Source: Acidaminococcus fermentans DSM 20731
GTDB taxonomy: Bacteria > Bacillota > Negativicutes > Acidaminococcales > Acidaminococcaceae
DNA length: 64,000 nucleotides
Direction: 5' to 3'
Assembly: GCF_000025305.1 (NCBI RefSeq)
Contig: NC_013740.1
Location: forward strand, 558,001 to 622,000
How positions within the stretch are numbered: the first letter of the stretch is position 1; each line of letters opens with the position of its first letter. Under the pieces are notes generated by a model, which worked only from the letters and a program-made list of their open reading frames with translations, did not search any database and was not told where the DNA came from. A program made the translations under genes and the position numbers. Positions 17,580 through 25,441 of the stretch are shown here, piece after piece.

Positions 17580-19184
17580 TTGGTTCAGCTATTCTTGTTT
17601 TTAGGCGGTATTTCTCTTTTCCTGTACGGCATGCAGATGATGGGCGACGGCCTGCAGCAGGCGGCAGGAGCCAGGCTCCAGAAGATCCTGGGGCAGCTGA
17701 CGAAAAAGACCATCTATGGGGTGGCTTTGGGGGCAGGGGTTACGGCAGTGCTCCAGTCTTCCAGTGCCACCACGGTGATGACCGTGGGTCTGGTGAACGC
17801 CGGGCTCATGAACCTGGAACAGGCTTTTGGGATTGTCATGGGGGCCAACATCGGGACTACCATGACCGCCCAGTTGATTGCCTTTAACCTGACTGATTAC
17901 ATCACCCTGATCATTGCCATCGGGTTCGTCATGCAGATCGTGTGCAAGAAACGGACACTGAAAAATCTGGGGGCGGTGCTCCTGGGCTTCGGAATCCTGA
18001 TGCTGGGCATGAGCATGATGAGCAATGCGGTGATTCCTCTCCGGCAGGATCCCCGGATTGTGGATATCCTGGGCAAATTCTCCACCCATCCTCTTATGGG
18101 GCTGCTCACCGGTCTGGTGATGACCCTGGTGATCCAGTCCTCCTCCGCCACCATCGGTATCCTGATGGCCATGGCCAGCCAGGGCCTGATTCCCCTGGAA
18201 GGGGCCATTCCCGTTATCCTGGGTGACAACATCGGTACCTGCATCACTGCCGTCCTGGCTACTCTCCAAAGCGGACTGAATGCCAAGCGGGTGGCCTGCT
18301 CCCACGTGATGTTCAACCTGTGCGGGAGCATCATCGCCCTGATCCTTCTGCCCTTTTTCATTTCCTTTGTAAAGGATATTTCTCCAGCCGGGAACATCGG
18401 CCGGCAGATTGCCAATGCCCATACCACCTTTAACTTGGTGAATACCTGTATTTTCCTGCCTCTGGCGCCTTACTTCACCCGGTTCATCAAAAAACTGATG
18501 CCCGGGGAAGAAAACGACATTTCCTATCAGCCCAAGTACCTGGACAAAAACGTGCTGAATACTCCGGCCGTGGCTCTGGGACTGGCTGCCAAGGAAGTGG
18601 TCCGGATGGGGGATCTGGCCCTGGAGAACATCCGGAAATCCTTTGCCTGTGTGGACAACTACAACAAGAAAGATGTGGATTTCATCCTGGAGCATGAACC
18701 GGTGATCGACAGTCTGGAAGAGGCCATTACCGTGTATCTCACCAAGATGAGCGAAAAGAACATGACCAAGGAGATGTCCAATCTCCACACTGGCCTGATC
18801 CATGCCTGCAATGACATCGAACGGATCGGTGACCATGCGGAAATCATTGCCAAACGGGTCCGGAGCATGCGGGAAGACGGCACCACCTTCTCTCCCGAAG
18901 CCAACCGGGAAATGAAGGAACTGGAAGTCCTGGTGGTGTCCGCCGCCACCAAGGCTATCAAGGCCCTGGAAAACAATGACAAGGACCTGGCCCGGGAATC
19001 CCTGGACTTCTCCCATCAGGTCAAGATCAAGCAGAAGGCCATGCGGAAGAGCCATGTGGAACGGCTGAACGAAGGGGTCTGCACCCCGGAAACCGGATTT
19101 GTGATGCTGGAACTGCTGATCAACATGAAACGGGTCAGCGACCACAGCAAGAACATTTCTCAGCTGGTGCTGGGGGACTTCTAA
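17580..19184 (+). CDS. Na+/phosphate cotransporter with PhoU domain
   Basis: 534 residues from a TTG start, chosen because GGAGGAGA ends 5 nt before it and the first residues already form a membrane helix. Two PNaS repeats carry the QSSSA(T) signature (LQSSSATT and IQSSSATIG), with about eight or nine membrane helices up to residue 320. The cytoplasmic C-terminal 200 residues resemble PhoU (helical, ACNDIERIGDHAE and MKRVSDHSKNI, two half-repeats with the EXXRXXDH-type metal motif). It would import phosphate with sodium and sense or gate through the PhoU part. Confidence 0.88.
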   Translation: MVQLFLFLGGISLFLYGMQMMGDGLQQAAGARLQKILGQLTKKTIYGVALGAGVTAVLQSSSATTVMTVGLVNAGLMNLEQAFGIVMGANIGTTMTAQLIAFNLTDYITLIIAIGFVMQIVCKKRTLKNLGAVLLGFGILMLGMSMMSNAVIPLRQDPRIVDILGKFSTHPLMGLLTGLVMTLVIQSSSATIGILMAMASQGLIPLEGAIPVILGDNIGTCITAVLATLQSGLNAKRVACSHVMFNLCGSIIALILLPFFISFVKDISPAGNIGRQIANAHTTFNLVNTCIFLPLAPYFTRFIKKLMPGEENDISYQPKYLDKNVLNTPAVALGLAAKEVVRMGDLALENIRKSFACVDNYNKKDVDFILEHEPVIDSLEEAITVYLTKMSEKNMTKEMSNLHTGLIHACNDIERIGDHAEIIAKRVRSMREDGTTFSPEANREMKELEVLVVSAATKAIKALENNDKDLARESLDFSHQVKIKQKAMRKSHVERLNEGVCTPETGFVMLELLINMKRVSDHSKNISQLVLGDF

Positions 19185-19186
19185 GA

Positions 19187-19214
19187 GGATGTGAAAAATA
19201 CTTTTTTCACATCC
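19187..19214 (+). terminator. Hairpin after the Na/Pi gene
   Basis: GGATGTGAAAAA (19187-19198) pairs with TTTTTTCACATCC (19202-19214); the T-run is inside the stem, so termination is likely but unconventional. Confidence 0.5.
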
Positions 19215-19215
19215 T

Positions 19216-19250
19216 GTCACTAGTCACTAGCGAATAGTTACTAGCCGATG
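19216..19250 (+). repeat. Heptamer element, copy 3
   Basis: GTCACTA, GTCACTA, GCGAATA, GTTACTA, cap GCCGATG followed by GTAAAAATTT. Exact 7-nt phase over five units. Confidence 0.72.
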
Positions 19251-19253
19251 GTA

Positions 19254-19273
19254 AAAATTTGCAAGCAAATTTT
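19254..19273. repeat. AAAATTTGC palindrome, copy 1
   Basis: AAAATTTGC, AA, GCAAATTTT. The same palindrome recurs at 45099-45118, again beside a heptamer cap. Confidence 0.6.
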
Positions 19274-19293
19274 AATGATTTTGTAGCATCAAA

Positions 19294-19324
19294 AGGACCT
19301 GCCTTTTAGAGGCGGGTCCTTTCC
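19294..19324. terminator. Terminator-like hairpin inside the composite repeat
   Basis: AGGACCTGCC (19294-19303), 7-nt loop, GGCGGGTCCT (19311-19320), then TTCC. Heptamer copies 3 and 4 flank it and point toward it. Confidence 0.6.
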
Positions 19325-19358
19325 ATAAGCTGCAGACTAGTGACTAGAGACTAGTGAC
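19324..19358 (-). repeat. Heptamer element, copy 4
   Basis: Minus strand: GTCACTA, GTCTCTA, GTCACTA, GTCTGCA, cap GCTTATG then GAAAGGACC. It faces copy 3 across the hairpin at 19294-19320. Confidence 0.72.
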
Positions 19359-19377
19359 TGCAAAAAAGGAGGCACAC

Positions 19378-19917
19378 ATGAACATCACTGTCTATTTGGG
19401 GGCGAACCCGGGAAACCGGCCTGAATACGCCCGGTATGCCTATGAACTGGGCCGGTGGATCGCCATTCACGGCCATACCCTGGTCTATGGGGGCAGCCGT
19501 ACCGGTCTTATGGGAAACCTGGCTGACGGGGCCCTGGAACAGGGCGGCCGGGTGATTGGCGTGGAACCCCGGTTCTTCATGGAAAAGGAACTCCAGCATG
19601 AAGGCCTTACGGAACTGATCGTTACCGAGAATATGGCCCAGCGGAAACAGAAGATGCTGGAACTGGGAGATCTGTTCCTGGCCTTTCCCGGGGGTATCGG
19701 AACCCTGGAAGAAATCAGCGAAATCATGAGCCTGAACAAGCTGGATATGATGCCCAACCCTTTTGCCTTCCTGGATTACGAAGGCTACTGGCAGCCCATG
19801 AAGACCCTGTTGGACCGGATGGCCGGAGAAGGGTTTGTGTGGAAAGAATGGGTGGAAAAAATCCCCTTTATCAGGGATCTGGGAGAACTGGAGCGGTACT
19901 GCGGCGAAAGAAAATAG
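19378..19917 (+). CDS. LOG-family (TIGR00730) phosphoribohydrolase
   Basis: 179 residues from ATG 19378, preceded by AAGGAGGC; an in-frame upstream start at 19354 would run through the repeat and is rejected. Rossmann-like fold with YGGSRTGLMG and the nucleotide motif FPGGIGTLEE, the PGGxGTxxE signature of the LOG family. Characterised members cleave nucleoside 5'-monophosphates to base plus ribose 5-phosphate (cytokinin activation in plants and some bacteria); the bacterial housekeeping role is uncertain. Cytoplasmic. It stands alone between the composite repeat and the tRNA gene. Confidence 0.85.
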   Translation: MNITVYLGANPGNRPEYARYAYELGRWIAIHGHTLVYGGSRTGLMGNLADGALEQGGRVIGVEPRFFMEKELQHEGLTELIVTENMAQRKQKMLELGDLFLAFPGGIGTLEEISEIMSLNKLDMMPNPFAFLDYEGYWQPMKTLLDRMAGEGFVWKEWVEKIPFIRDLGELERYCGERK

Positions 19918-20002
19918 GGGAAAGCGGAATCAATGGACTCCGGCTGCCCCGCACGGTACCGGAGGGCCGTACGCCGGGCGGCCCGCAAAATACTTCTTTC
20001 TC

Positions 20003-20031
20003 TTGACATAAATCCAAAACTGTAATATACT
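20003..20031 (+). promoter_or_regulatory. Promoter of tRNA-Gly
   Basis: TTGACA (20003-20008), 17-nt spacer, TATACT (20026-20031); 18 nt before the tRNA 5' end. Confidence 0.8.
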
Positions 20032-20048
20032 GTACAAGTAATCTATTT

Positions 20049-20123
20049 GCGGAAGTAGCTCAGTGGTAGAGCATCACCTTGCCAAGGTGGGGGTCGCGAG
20101 TTCGAATCTCGTTTTCCGCTCCA
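20049..20123 (+). tRNA. tRNA-Gly (GCC anticodon), CCA encoded
   Basis: Acceptor GCGGAAG pairs with TTTCCGC, D-loop AGCTCAGTGGTAGAGC, anticodon stem-loop CACCTTGCCAAGGTG with GCC, and TTCGAATC T-loop are all present. Discriminator T and CCA (20121-20123) are in the DNA. It is a single-tRNA unit with its own promoter and terminator. Confidence 0.97.
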
Positions 20124-20132
20124 TACGGAATC

Positions 20133-20166
20133 AAAGGGCTGTTGCTGAGGCAACGGCCCTTGTTTT
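20133..20166 (+). terminator. rho-independent terminator of tRNA-Gly
   Basis: AAGGGCTGTTGC and GCAACGGCCCTT around a TGAG loop, then TGTTTTG. One of five terminators here built on the same GGCTGTTGC stem. Confidence 0.85.
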
Positions 20167-20193
20167 GTTCCAGTCCGGCAAAAAGCCGGCTTT

Positions 20194-20228
20194 CTTCGGC
20201 TGGAGACTGGTGACTGCAGACGAGTGAC
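20194..20228 (-). repeat. Heptamer element, copy 5
   Basis: Minus strand: GTCACTC, GTCTGCA, GTCACCA, GTCTCCA, cap GCCGAAG then AAAGCCGGC, which begins a small CCGGC/GCCGG hairpin (20175-20189). The 19918-20317 stretch otherwise holds only the tRNA unit and a candidate promoter. Confidence 0.7.
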
Positions 20229-20259
20229 TGCCTCTGGCTAAAAAATCCACCTTGCCGCC

Positions 20260-20288
20260 TTGCCTTTCCTCTATCTTTAGGGTAGACT
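20260..20288 (+). promoter_or_regulatory. Candidate promoter of the glycosyltransferase run
   Basis: TTGCCT (20260-20265), 17-nt spacer, TAGACT (20283-20288). Moderate match only. Confidence 0.4.
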
Positions 20289-20317
20289 TAAAGTTGAATG
20301 AGAAAAGGAGACGCATT

Positions 20318-21067
20318 ATGGGAACCTGTACGGTAGCTATCCTGACGAAAAATGAAGAAAAACACATCCTGGCTGCCCTGGATTCCGCCCGCCCCTGTGC
20401 CGATCAGCTGCTGGTGGTGGATTCCGGAAGCACGGATCATACCGTGTCCCTGGCCCGGGAGGCCGGAGCGGAAATCGCCTTCCGGGAATGGGATGAGGAC
20501 TTTGCCGCTCAGCGGAATTTTGCTCTCTCCCAGGCCAAGGGAGACTGGGTCCTGTATCTGGATGCCGATGAACGGCTGACCCCGGCGCTGGTGGAAAAAA
20601 TCAATGCCATTAAAAAAGGAAACCAGGACCATCAGTATTCCTTCAAACGGATCAACATAGCCTTCGGCCATGAATTCCATCATGGAGCCTTCAGCCCGGA
20701 CCGGGTGAAGCGGCTGTTTCCCCGGGAAAAAGTCTGCTGGGTGGGAAAAGTCCACGAACGGCCGGAATGTCCACTGCCGGTGACGGAGCTGGGAGAATCC
20801 CTTCACCATTACACCTATGATTCCTTTGCCCAGTGGTGGAACAAGGCCGGCCATTATACCTCCCTGTGGGCAGAAGAAGCCCGGGAACGGGGCAAAAAGG
20901 CTACGGCCCGGACCGCTGCCGGACATGCCCTGCTGGGGATGGTGAAAGCCTATGTGCTGGAAGGCGGGTTCCTGGAAGGGAGCATGGGATTCATTGCAGC
21001 GCTTCAGCACGGAATCTATACCGCCATGAAGTACATGAAACTGGCGGAGCTTTGCAGCAGAAAGTGA
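20318..21067 (+). CDS. Glycosyltransferase family 2 (LPS core type)
   Basis: 249 residues, GT-A fold. VAILTKNEEKHI and VVDSGSTDHT bind the nucleotide sugar, YLDADER is the DXD metal motif, and a late HHYTYDSFAQWWNKAGHY segment is shared with WaaE/KdtX-like core heptosyl/glucosyl transferases. The hydrophobic C-terminal third may touch the inner membrane. Ribosome site AAAAGGAG precedes ATG 20318. The gene is GC-rich like the main genome, unlike the genes two positions later. Acceptor unknown; lipid A-core assembly is the likely setting. Confidence 0.82.
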   Translation: MGTCTVAILTKNEEKHILAALDSARPCADQLLVVDSGSTDHTVSLAREAGAEIAFREWDEDFAAQRNFALSQAKGDWVLYLDADERLTPALVEKINAIKKGNQDHQYSFKRINIAFGHEFHHGAFSPDRVKRLFPREKVCWVGKVHERPECPLPVTELGESLHHYTYDSFAQWWNKAGHYTSLWAEEARERGKKATARTAAGHALLGMVKAYVLEGGFLEGSMGFIAALQHGIYTAMKYMKLAELCSRK

Positions 21068-21101
21068 CAAGACCCATCAAACAGCAAAAGAGGTGACAGA
21101 A

Positions 21102-22031
21102 ATGGACGAGATTTCCATTGTCCTGGCTTCTGATGACAATTACGCCCAGCACGGGGCGGTGGCCTGTGCCTCCATCCTGGCCAACCACCGGGGGGAACGG
21201 CCCATCCATTTTTACTATTTTGACGACGGCATCAGCGAAGAGAAACAGGCAGGCATTGCCGCAACGGTGACCGGTCTGCAAGGGTCCATTACCTTCATCC
21301 CCACAGCCGGGAAAGAAATCCAGGCCCATACCAGCGGGCATGTGAACCGGGCCGCCTATTTGCGGCTGCTGATCCCGGAGCTGGTACCCCAGGCGGTGCA
21401 CCGTGTGATCTATCTGGATACGGACCTGGTGGTGCTGGATGATATCCAGGAACTGTGGGAAATGGATCTTCAGGGGAAACCGGTGGGAGCCGTGCCTGAC
21501 CTTGGCATCCTGGCTTCTTCCCGGATGCGCCGGCAGAAGGAAGAGACCCTGGGAATCCAAGAGGGAAAACTGTATTTCAATTCCGGGGTCATGGTCATGG
21601 AACTGGAAGCCTGGCGGGAAAAGCAGTACGGGGACCAGGTGATCCGGTGTGTGGAAGAGGGGAACTTCCGCCACCACGACCAGGACGGGCTGAACAAAGT
21701 ATTCCAGGACAACTGGCAGCCCCTGCCCCTCCGGTGGAATGTGATTCCGCCGGTGTTCACCCTGCCGGTGAAGGTGCTGAAAAAATCCCGCTGGCGGAAC
21801 CTGGCCCTGGAAGCCCTGGAGCGGCCGGCGGTGTTCCATTGGGCAGGCCGGTACAAACCCTGGGAATTTCCACCCAAGGGCCATTTCAATGAAAAATACT
21901 ATACCTATCTGGCCAGGACCGCTTTTGCCGGGGCCAAGATGCCCCAACCGGGAAAGGATATGAAGGGGAAATCCTTTACCCGTCAGGAGTGGCGGTTGAA
22001 GCTGGCAGAATTGTGGAAGAAACTGTTTTAA
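21102..22031 (+). CDS. Glycosyltransferase family 8
   Basis: 309 residues from ATG 21102; AGAGGTG lies 7 nt upstream, making the in-frame GTG 21093 unlikely. ISIVLASDDNYAQHGAVA at the N-terminus, YLDTDLVVLDDI (DXD) and NSGVMVME mid-chain, and FHWAGRYKPW near the end are the GT8 blocks of lipopolysaccharide glucosyl- and galactosyltransferases. It uses a UDP-sugar on the cytoplasmic side to extend the core or O-chain. It starts 34 nt after the GT2 gene and shares its GC-rich composition. Confidence 0.85.
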   Translation: MDEISIVLASDDNYAQHGAVACASILANHRGERPIHFYYFDDGISEEKQAGIAATVTGLQGSITFIPTAGKEIQAHTSGHVNRAAYLRLLIPELVPQAVHRVIYLDTDLVVLDDIQELWEMDLQGKPVGAVPDLGILASSRMRRQKEETLGIQEGKLYFNSGVMVMELEAWREKQYGDQVIRCVEEGNFRHHDQDGLNKVFQDNWQPLPLRWNVIPPVFTLPVKVLKKSRWRNLALEALERPAVFHWAGRYKPWEFPPKGHFNEKYYTYLARTAFAGAKMPQPGKDMKGKSFTRQEWRLKLAELWKKLF

Positions 22032-22052
22032 GGAAGTTGGGGGAGTTAAGAA

Positions 22053-23252
22053 ATGTCAGAGGCAACACAGCAGAAAATAATCAAGGCATTGGCAATTTGT
22101 GCTGCAGGGATGGCCTGTATGACCCGGATTTCTATGGCACTGGGAGAAGTGCTGAATGGATTGGTTTTGCTGTTTGGATTGATCCTGTATTATTACAACC
22201 GTAAGCAAATCCATCTTTCTCCTGAATTGAAGGGGTATTTGAAAGCCTATCTCATTTTTGTCCTCTGCACCTTGCCCTCGGTTATTTTTGGAGGTAATGT
22301 TTCAAAAGGAGTCCATGAGTTCCTGCAGATGTGGGTATGGCGGTTTGTAGTTTTTTTACCCATAGTTGTATTTATTAAGAAACGAGATTATCTGATCAAT
22401 ATGCTGACGGCTTATATGGCTGTTTTCGGTGTAGATTGTTTTTTGACACTGATCCAGGTCCTGTTCCATTTGGGAAACAATGACAGAGGATGGGGGCTGG
22501 GGGGCAGTCAGCTGGGGATTGCCAGCATCATGTGCATGATGCTGCCCATTACATTCATCATTATTTTAGATTCAAGTTTCGAAAAACGGCTGAAAAATGT
22601 GGCGAGAGTTACGCTGATCTGCAACTGGATAGGGCTGTTCTGCAATAAAAGCCGGGGGGCCTGGCTGTCCAATATGATCCTGGTACCTGTGTCCGCATGG
22701 AATTATATCAAACATTCCAAAAAAGCGCTGGCTGTGATAGCCGTGTTTTTCCTGGCTTCCGGTGTATTTATGGTTTCTTCTCCCAAATATTTGAAACGAT
22801 TTGAATCTATTGCCAATACCACCACTGACCGATCCAATGGGGACCGGATTGTTGCTTGGAAATCCTGTATCCAAATGGTAAAAGATCATCCGTTGACTGG
22901 TATTGGTCTTGGCAGATGGGGTAAAGTATATGGCACTCAATATTGGACTCCAGAAGATACACAGAAATTGCCGCACGCTCATAGTAATTACTTTCATATA
23001 TTGGCAGAGACTGGTATTATAGGACTTTTGGGCCTTTTATATTTCACTGTTTACTTTGTAAGCAGAAGTTTTATCAACTGGAAGAAAAATAAAAATCCCT
23101 ATGATTTAATGGCCTGCATAAGCTTTTTAGGATATGTTGTTTTTTTTGGGCAAATTGAATACACACTTGACTTAACTTCGGGAGTAAGAATTATGTGGTT
23201 TTTAGAAGCTGTTTTAATTTCATTAAAACAAGATGCTTGTGATATGCATTAG
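22053..23252 (+). CDS. O-antigen ligase/polymerase-like membrane protein
   Basis: 399 residues with about ten membrane helices. The large periplasmic loop carries KSRGAWLS and later HAHSNYFHILAETGIIGLLG, the Wzy_C/WaaL signature; GIGLGRWG precedes it. WaaL-type enzymes move undecaprenol-linked glycan onto lipid A-core on the periplasmic face; Wzy-type enzymes polymerise it. The two cannot be separated by sequence alone. Base composition falls visibly along this gene and stays AT-rich to about 25.3 kb, a sign of recombination or transfer inside the glycan locus. Confidence 0.8.
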   Translation: MSEATQQKIIKALAICAAGMACMTRISMALGEVLNGLVLLFGLILYYYNRKQIHLSPELKGYLKAYLIFVLCTLPSVIFGGNVSKGVHEFLQMWVWRFVVFLPIVVFIKKRDYLINMLTAYMAVFGVDCFLTLIQVLFHLGNNDRGWGLGGSQLGIASIMCMMLPITFIIILDSSFEKRLKNVARVTLICNWIGLFCNKSRGAWLSNMILVPVSAWNYIKHSKKALAVIAVFFLASGVFMVSSPKYLKRFESIANTTTDRSNGDRIVAWKSCIQMVKDHPLTGIGLGRWGKVYGTQYWTPEDTQKLPHAHSNYFHILAETGIIGLLGLLYFTVYFVSRSFINWKKNKNPYDLMACISFLGYVVFFGQIEYTLDLTSGVRIMWFLEAVLISLKQDACDMH

Positions 23253-23297
23253 ATTTGTTTTTGAATAAACAGGTTCTATAATTTTGAAAGGATAAAT

Positions 23298-24230
23298 ATG
23301 GCGCAAAAACTACTTTCTGTGATAGTTCCAGTTTATAAAGTGGAAAAATTTCTGGATCGTTGTATTCAATCTCTTTTAAAACAAACATACAGGAATTTGC
23401 AAATTATTTTGGTAGATGATGGTTCTCCGGATAATTCTGGGATAATCTGTGATTACTATGCGAAAAAGGACTTTAGAATAGAGGTTATTCATCAGTCAAA
23501 TAAAGGTCTTAGTGGCGCAAGAAATAGAGGCTTAATCGAAGCTAGAGGGGAGTACATTGCCTTTTTAGATAGTGATGACTGGATTGAACCCGACATGTAT
23601 GAAACACTAATTGGCCTTATGGAAAAAAATAATCTCGATGTGGCTCGCTGTTCAATTGATGAAACGGATGGTTCTTTTCACCGACTCAAAACCCCATCAA
23701 AACAATATGCAAATCGAGTTTATGAAAATAATACTTGCTTGGACCTATACTTTCATGAATTTCTTTGTAAAGTTGTGTGGAATGCAGTATATAAAAGAGA
23801 CATTGTAGATGGAATCCTTTCGCCAGAGGGGCACCAATCTGAAGATAACTATGTTTCAGGTAGATATTTATTTAGATGCAAACGAATATGGATCACTAGC
23901 AAGGTACTTCATCATTATTGGATGAATCCAGATGGAATTACTCGTGCACATAAAATAAAACCTTGGGATATATGTATTTGTACTAGCCTCCTAATAAAGG
24001 ATCTACCTAAAGATGGAATCGTTACAGAAAAATATAAAGTTCAGCTAAAAAGGAAATTAGCAAGGGAGTTGTTTCATTATATCCGTTCTAATGATTCAAG
24101 GTGTCAAGTGATTGCCATAAAAAAGAAACAAAAATATGATATACTTAAATGGCTGGATTTTAGTCGAAAAATTCGTTTTCTAGTTTTACTCTGTAAAAAG
24201 AATATTAAAATTTATAAAGGAGAAAACTGA
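23298..24230 (+). CDS. Glycosyltransferase family 2
   Basis: 310 residues. SVIVPVYKVEKFLDRCI, LVDDGSPDNSG, and FLDSDDWIEPDMY are the classic GT2 N-terminal motifs, with SDD as metal motif; GLSGARNRGL follows the donor loop. It resembles EpsJ/CpsI-type transferases in capsule and O-antigen clusters. The C-terminal 90 residues are basic and lysine-rich, perhaps membrane-associated. AT-rich codons set it apart from the genome average. It ends 5 nt before the next GT8 gene. Confidence 0.83.
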   Translation: MAQKLLSVIVPVYKVEKFLDRCIQSLLKQTYRNLQIILVDDGSPDNSGIICDYYAKKDFRIEVIHQSNKGLSGARNRGLIEARGEYIAFLDSDDWIEPDMYETLIGLMEKNNLDVARCSIDETDGSFHRLKTPSKQYANRVYENNTCLDLYFHEFLCKVVWNAVYKRDIVDGILSPEGHQSEDNYVSGRYLFRCKRIWITSKVLHHYWMNPDGITRAHKIKPWDICICTSLLIKDLPKDGIVTEKYKVQLKRKLARELFHYIRSNDSRCQVIAIKKKQKYDILKWLDFSRKIRFLVLLCKKNIKIYKGEN

Positions 24231-24235
24231 GTCCT

Positions 24236-25228
24236 ATGGAAAATCCTTATAATACTGAATATTTTCAAACGCACAAACTGTATTTAACTAAGGATAGTTT
24301 TGAATATATGACTGCAGAGAATAAGAAAAAAGATATTTTACATATTTGCTGCAATGTCAATGATTTGTTTTTTAAACCGGCGGGAGTTTTATTGACTTCG
24401 ATTTGTGAGAATAATAAGGATCTTGCACTTAATTTCCATGTTTTTGTTGATTCTTGTAGTGATGAAAACAAGGAAAATCTTAGGAAAACCGCTGAAAAAT
24501 ATGGCTGTAACGCATATCTTTATAAAATGGATATGAGTATATACCAAAATTTTCATATCAAAGTTAAGCGATTTTCGAGAGTTACATATATTCGAATTGT
24601 GATGCCATGGGTATTACGAAATGTGACCAATCGTTATCTATATCTGGATGCTGATATGGTATGCGTAAAGAGCTTGAGGGTATTTTTCAATTATGACTTA
24701 AAAGATAAAGCGGTAGGTGCATTAGTGTACGATACGCCCGAAAGAATTGCATTTTTGAAAATGAAGGGAAATGTTTATTTTTCAGATGGGCTGATGTGGA
24801 TTAATGTTGATGAATGGATTAAACAGAGGGTAACAGAACGAGTATTTTCCTATCAAGGGGCAGATCCTGCTCGTTTTAAAGGTCAGACACAAGATTTAAT
24901 GAACCTTGTCCTTGATGGGAATGTACAGCCTATTCCTGCATTATTTCACCATATGGATAAGGATTTTAGTGTCGATGGAATCCTAATCCATTATTCGGGA
25001 AGAGATAAACCATGGGAAATTGTACTAGATGAAGATGACGAATTATGGAGACATTATTTAGATATTTCACCGTGGCCGAGCATGCCTAATCCTATGCCTC
25101 CAAAGAGGCCAATATATTATCACAGCTTTAAAAAATTGGCTCAAGTATATAGTAAAAAAGGAAATCATCTCAAAGAGTTAGAATGTCTATTTTGGTATGG
25201 AATATTAAAAATTAGATACAAACTGTAA
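24236..25228 (+). CDS. Glycosyltransferase family 8 (WaaJ/WaaO-like)
   Basis: 330 residues. A roughly 30-residue lead precedes ILHICCNVNDLFFKPAGVLL; YLYLDADMVCVKSL holds DXD and GLMWINVDEW is the substrate loop; IHYSGRDKPWE is the second metal histidine motif. Members add glucose or galactose to lipopolysaccharide cores. AT-rich, in the same run as the GT2 gene, and last of the glycosyltransferase operon, with a terminator at 25304-25335. Specific sugar and acceptor unknown. Confidence 0.83.
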   Translation: MENPYNTEYFQTHKLYLTKDSFEYMTAENKKKDILHICCNVNDLFFKPAGVLLTSICENNKDLALNFHVFVDSCSDENKENLRKTAEKYGCNAYLYKMDMSIYQNFHIKVKRFSRVTYIRIVMPWVLRNVTNRYLYLDADMVCVKSLRVFFNYDLKDKAVGALVYDTPERIAFLKMKGNVYFSDGLMWINVDEWIKQRVTERVFSYQGADPARFKGQTQDLMNLVLDGNVQPIPALFHHMDKDFSVDGILIHYSGRDKPWEIVLDEDDELWRHYLDISPWPSMPNPMPPKRPIYYHSFKKLAQVYSKKGNHLKELECLFWYGILKIRYKL

Positions 25229-25303
25229 ATGGAATCACAGGAATATTCATTATGTCAATTTATTATAAAAATAAAATTGATTGATGGATTATAAATGTAA
25301 AAA

Positions 25304-25335
25304 GGAGCTGTTGGCTGCAACGGCTTCTTTTTTTT
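25304..25335 (+). terminator. Terminator of the glycosyltransferase run
   Basis: GAGCTGTTG (25305-25313) and CAACGGCTTC around GCTG, then eight T. Same stem family as the tRNA-Gly terminator. Confidence 0.8.
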
Positions 25336-25408
25336 CGTTGCAAACGCAAATGCAACGAAAAATTTACGTTGCATTTACGTTGCATTCGTTGTTATAATTA
25401 GTGCAACG
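25336..25408. promoter_or_regulatory. CGTTGCA heptamer operator array with promoter
   Basis: Five exact copies of CGTTGCA: forward at 25336, 25367 and 25378, inverted (TGCAACG) at 25351 and 25402. The middle pair forms an 11-bp tandem repeat TTACGTTGCAT (25364-25385). TATAAT at 25393-25398 lies inside the array with TTGCAT as -35 (25369-25374, 18-nt spacer); the last copy covers the likely start site. This is a repressor-type layout for the gene that follows. Confidence 0.7.
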
Positions 25409-25441
25409 CAAATGAAACGAAACAGGAAGGAGGATGATTTT

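Noticed and set aside
19216-19358. Heptamer arrays as a CRISPR array
   Set aside because: Units are 7 nt with no spacers, and no cas gene is present.
25412-25441. ATG 25412 as start of the AlbA_2 regulator
   Set aside because: It lies upstream of a strong AGGAGG site and at the predicted transcript start; GTG 25442 has the right spacing.
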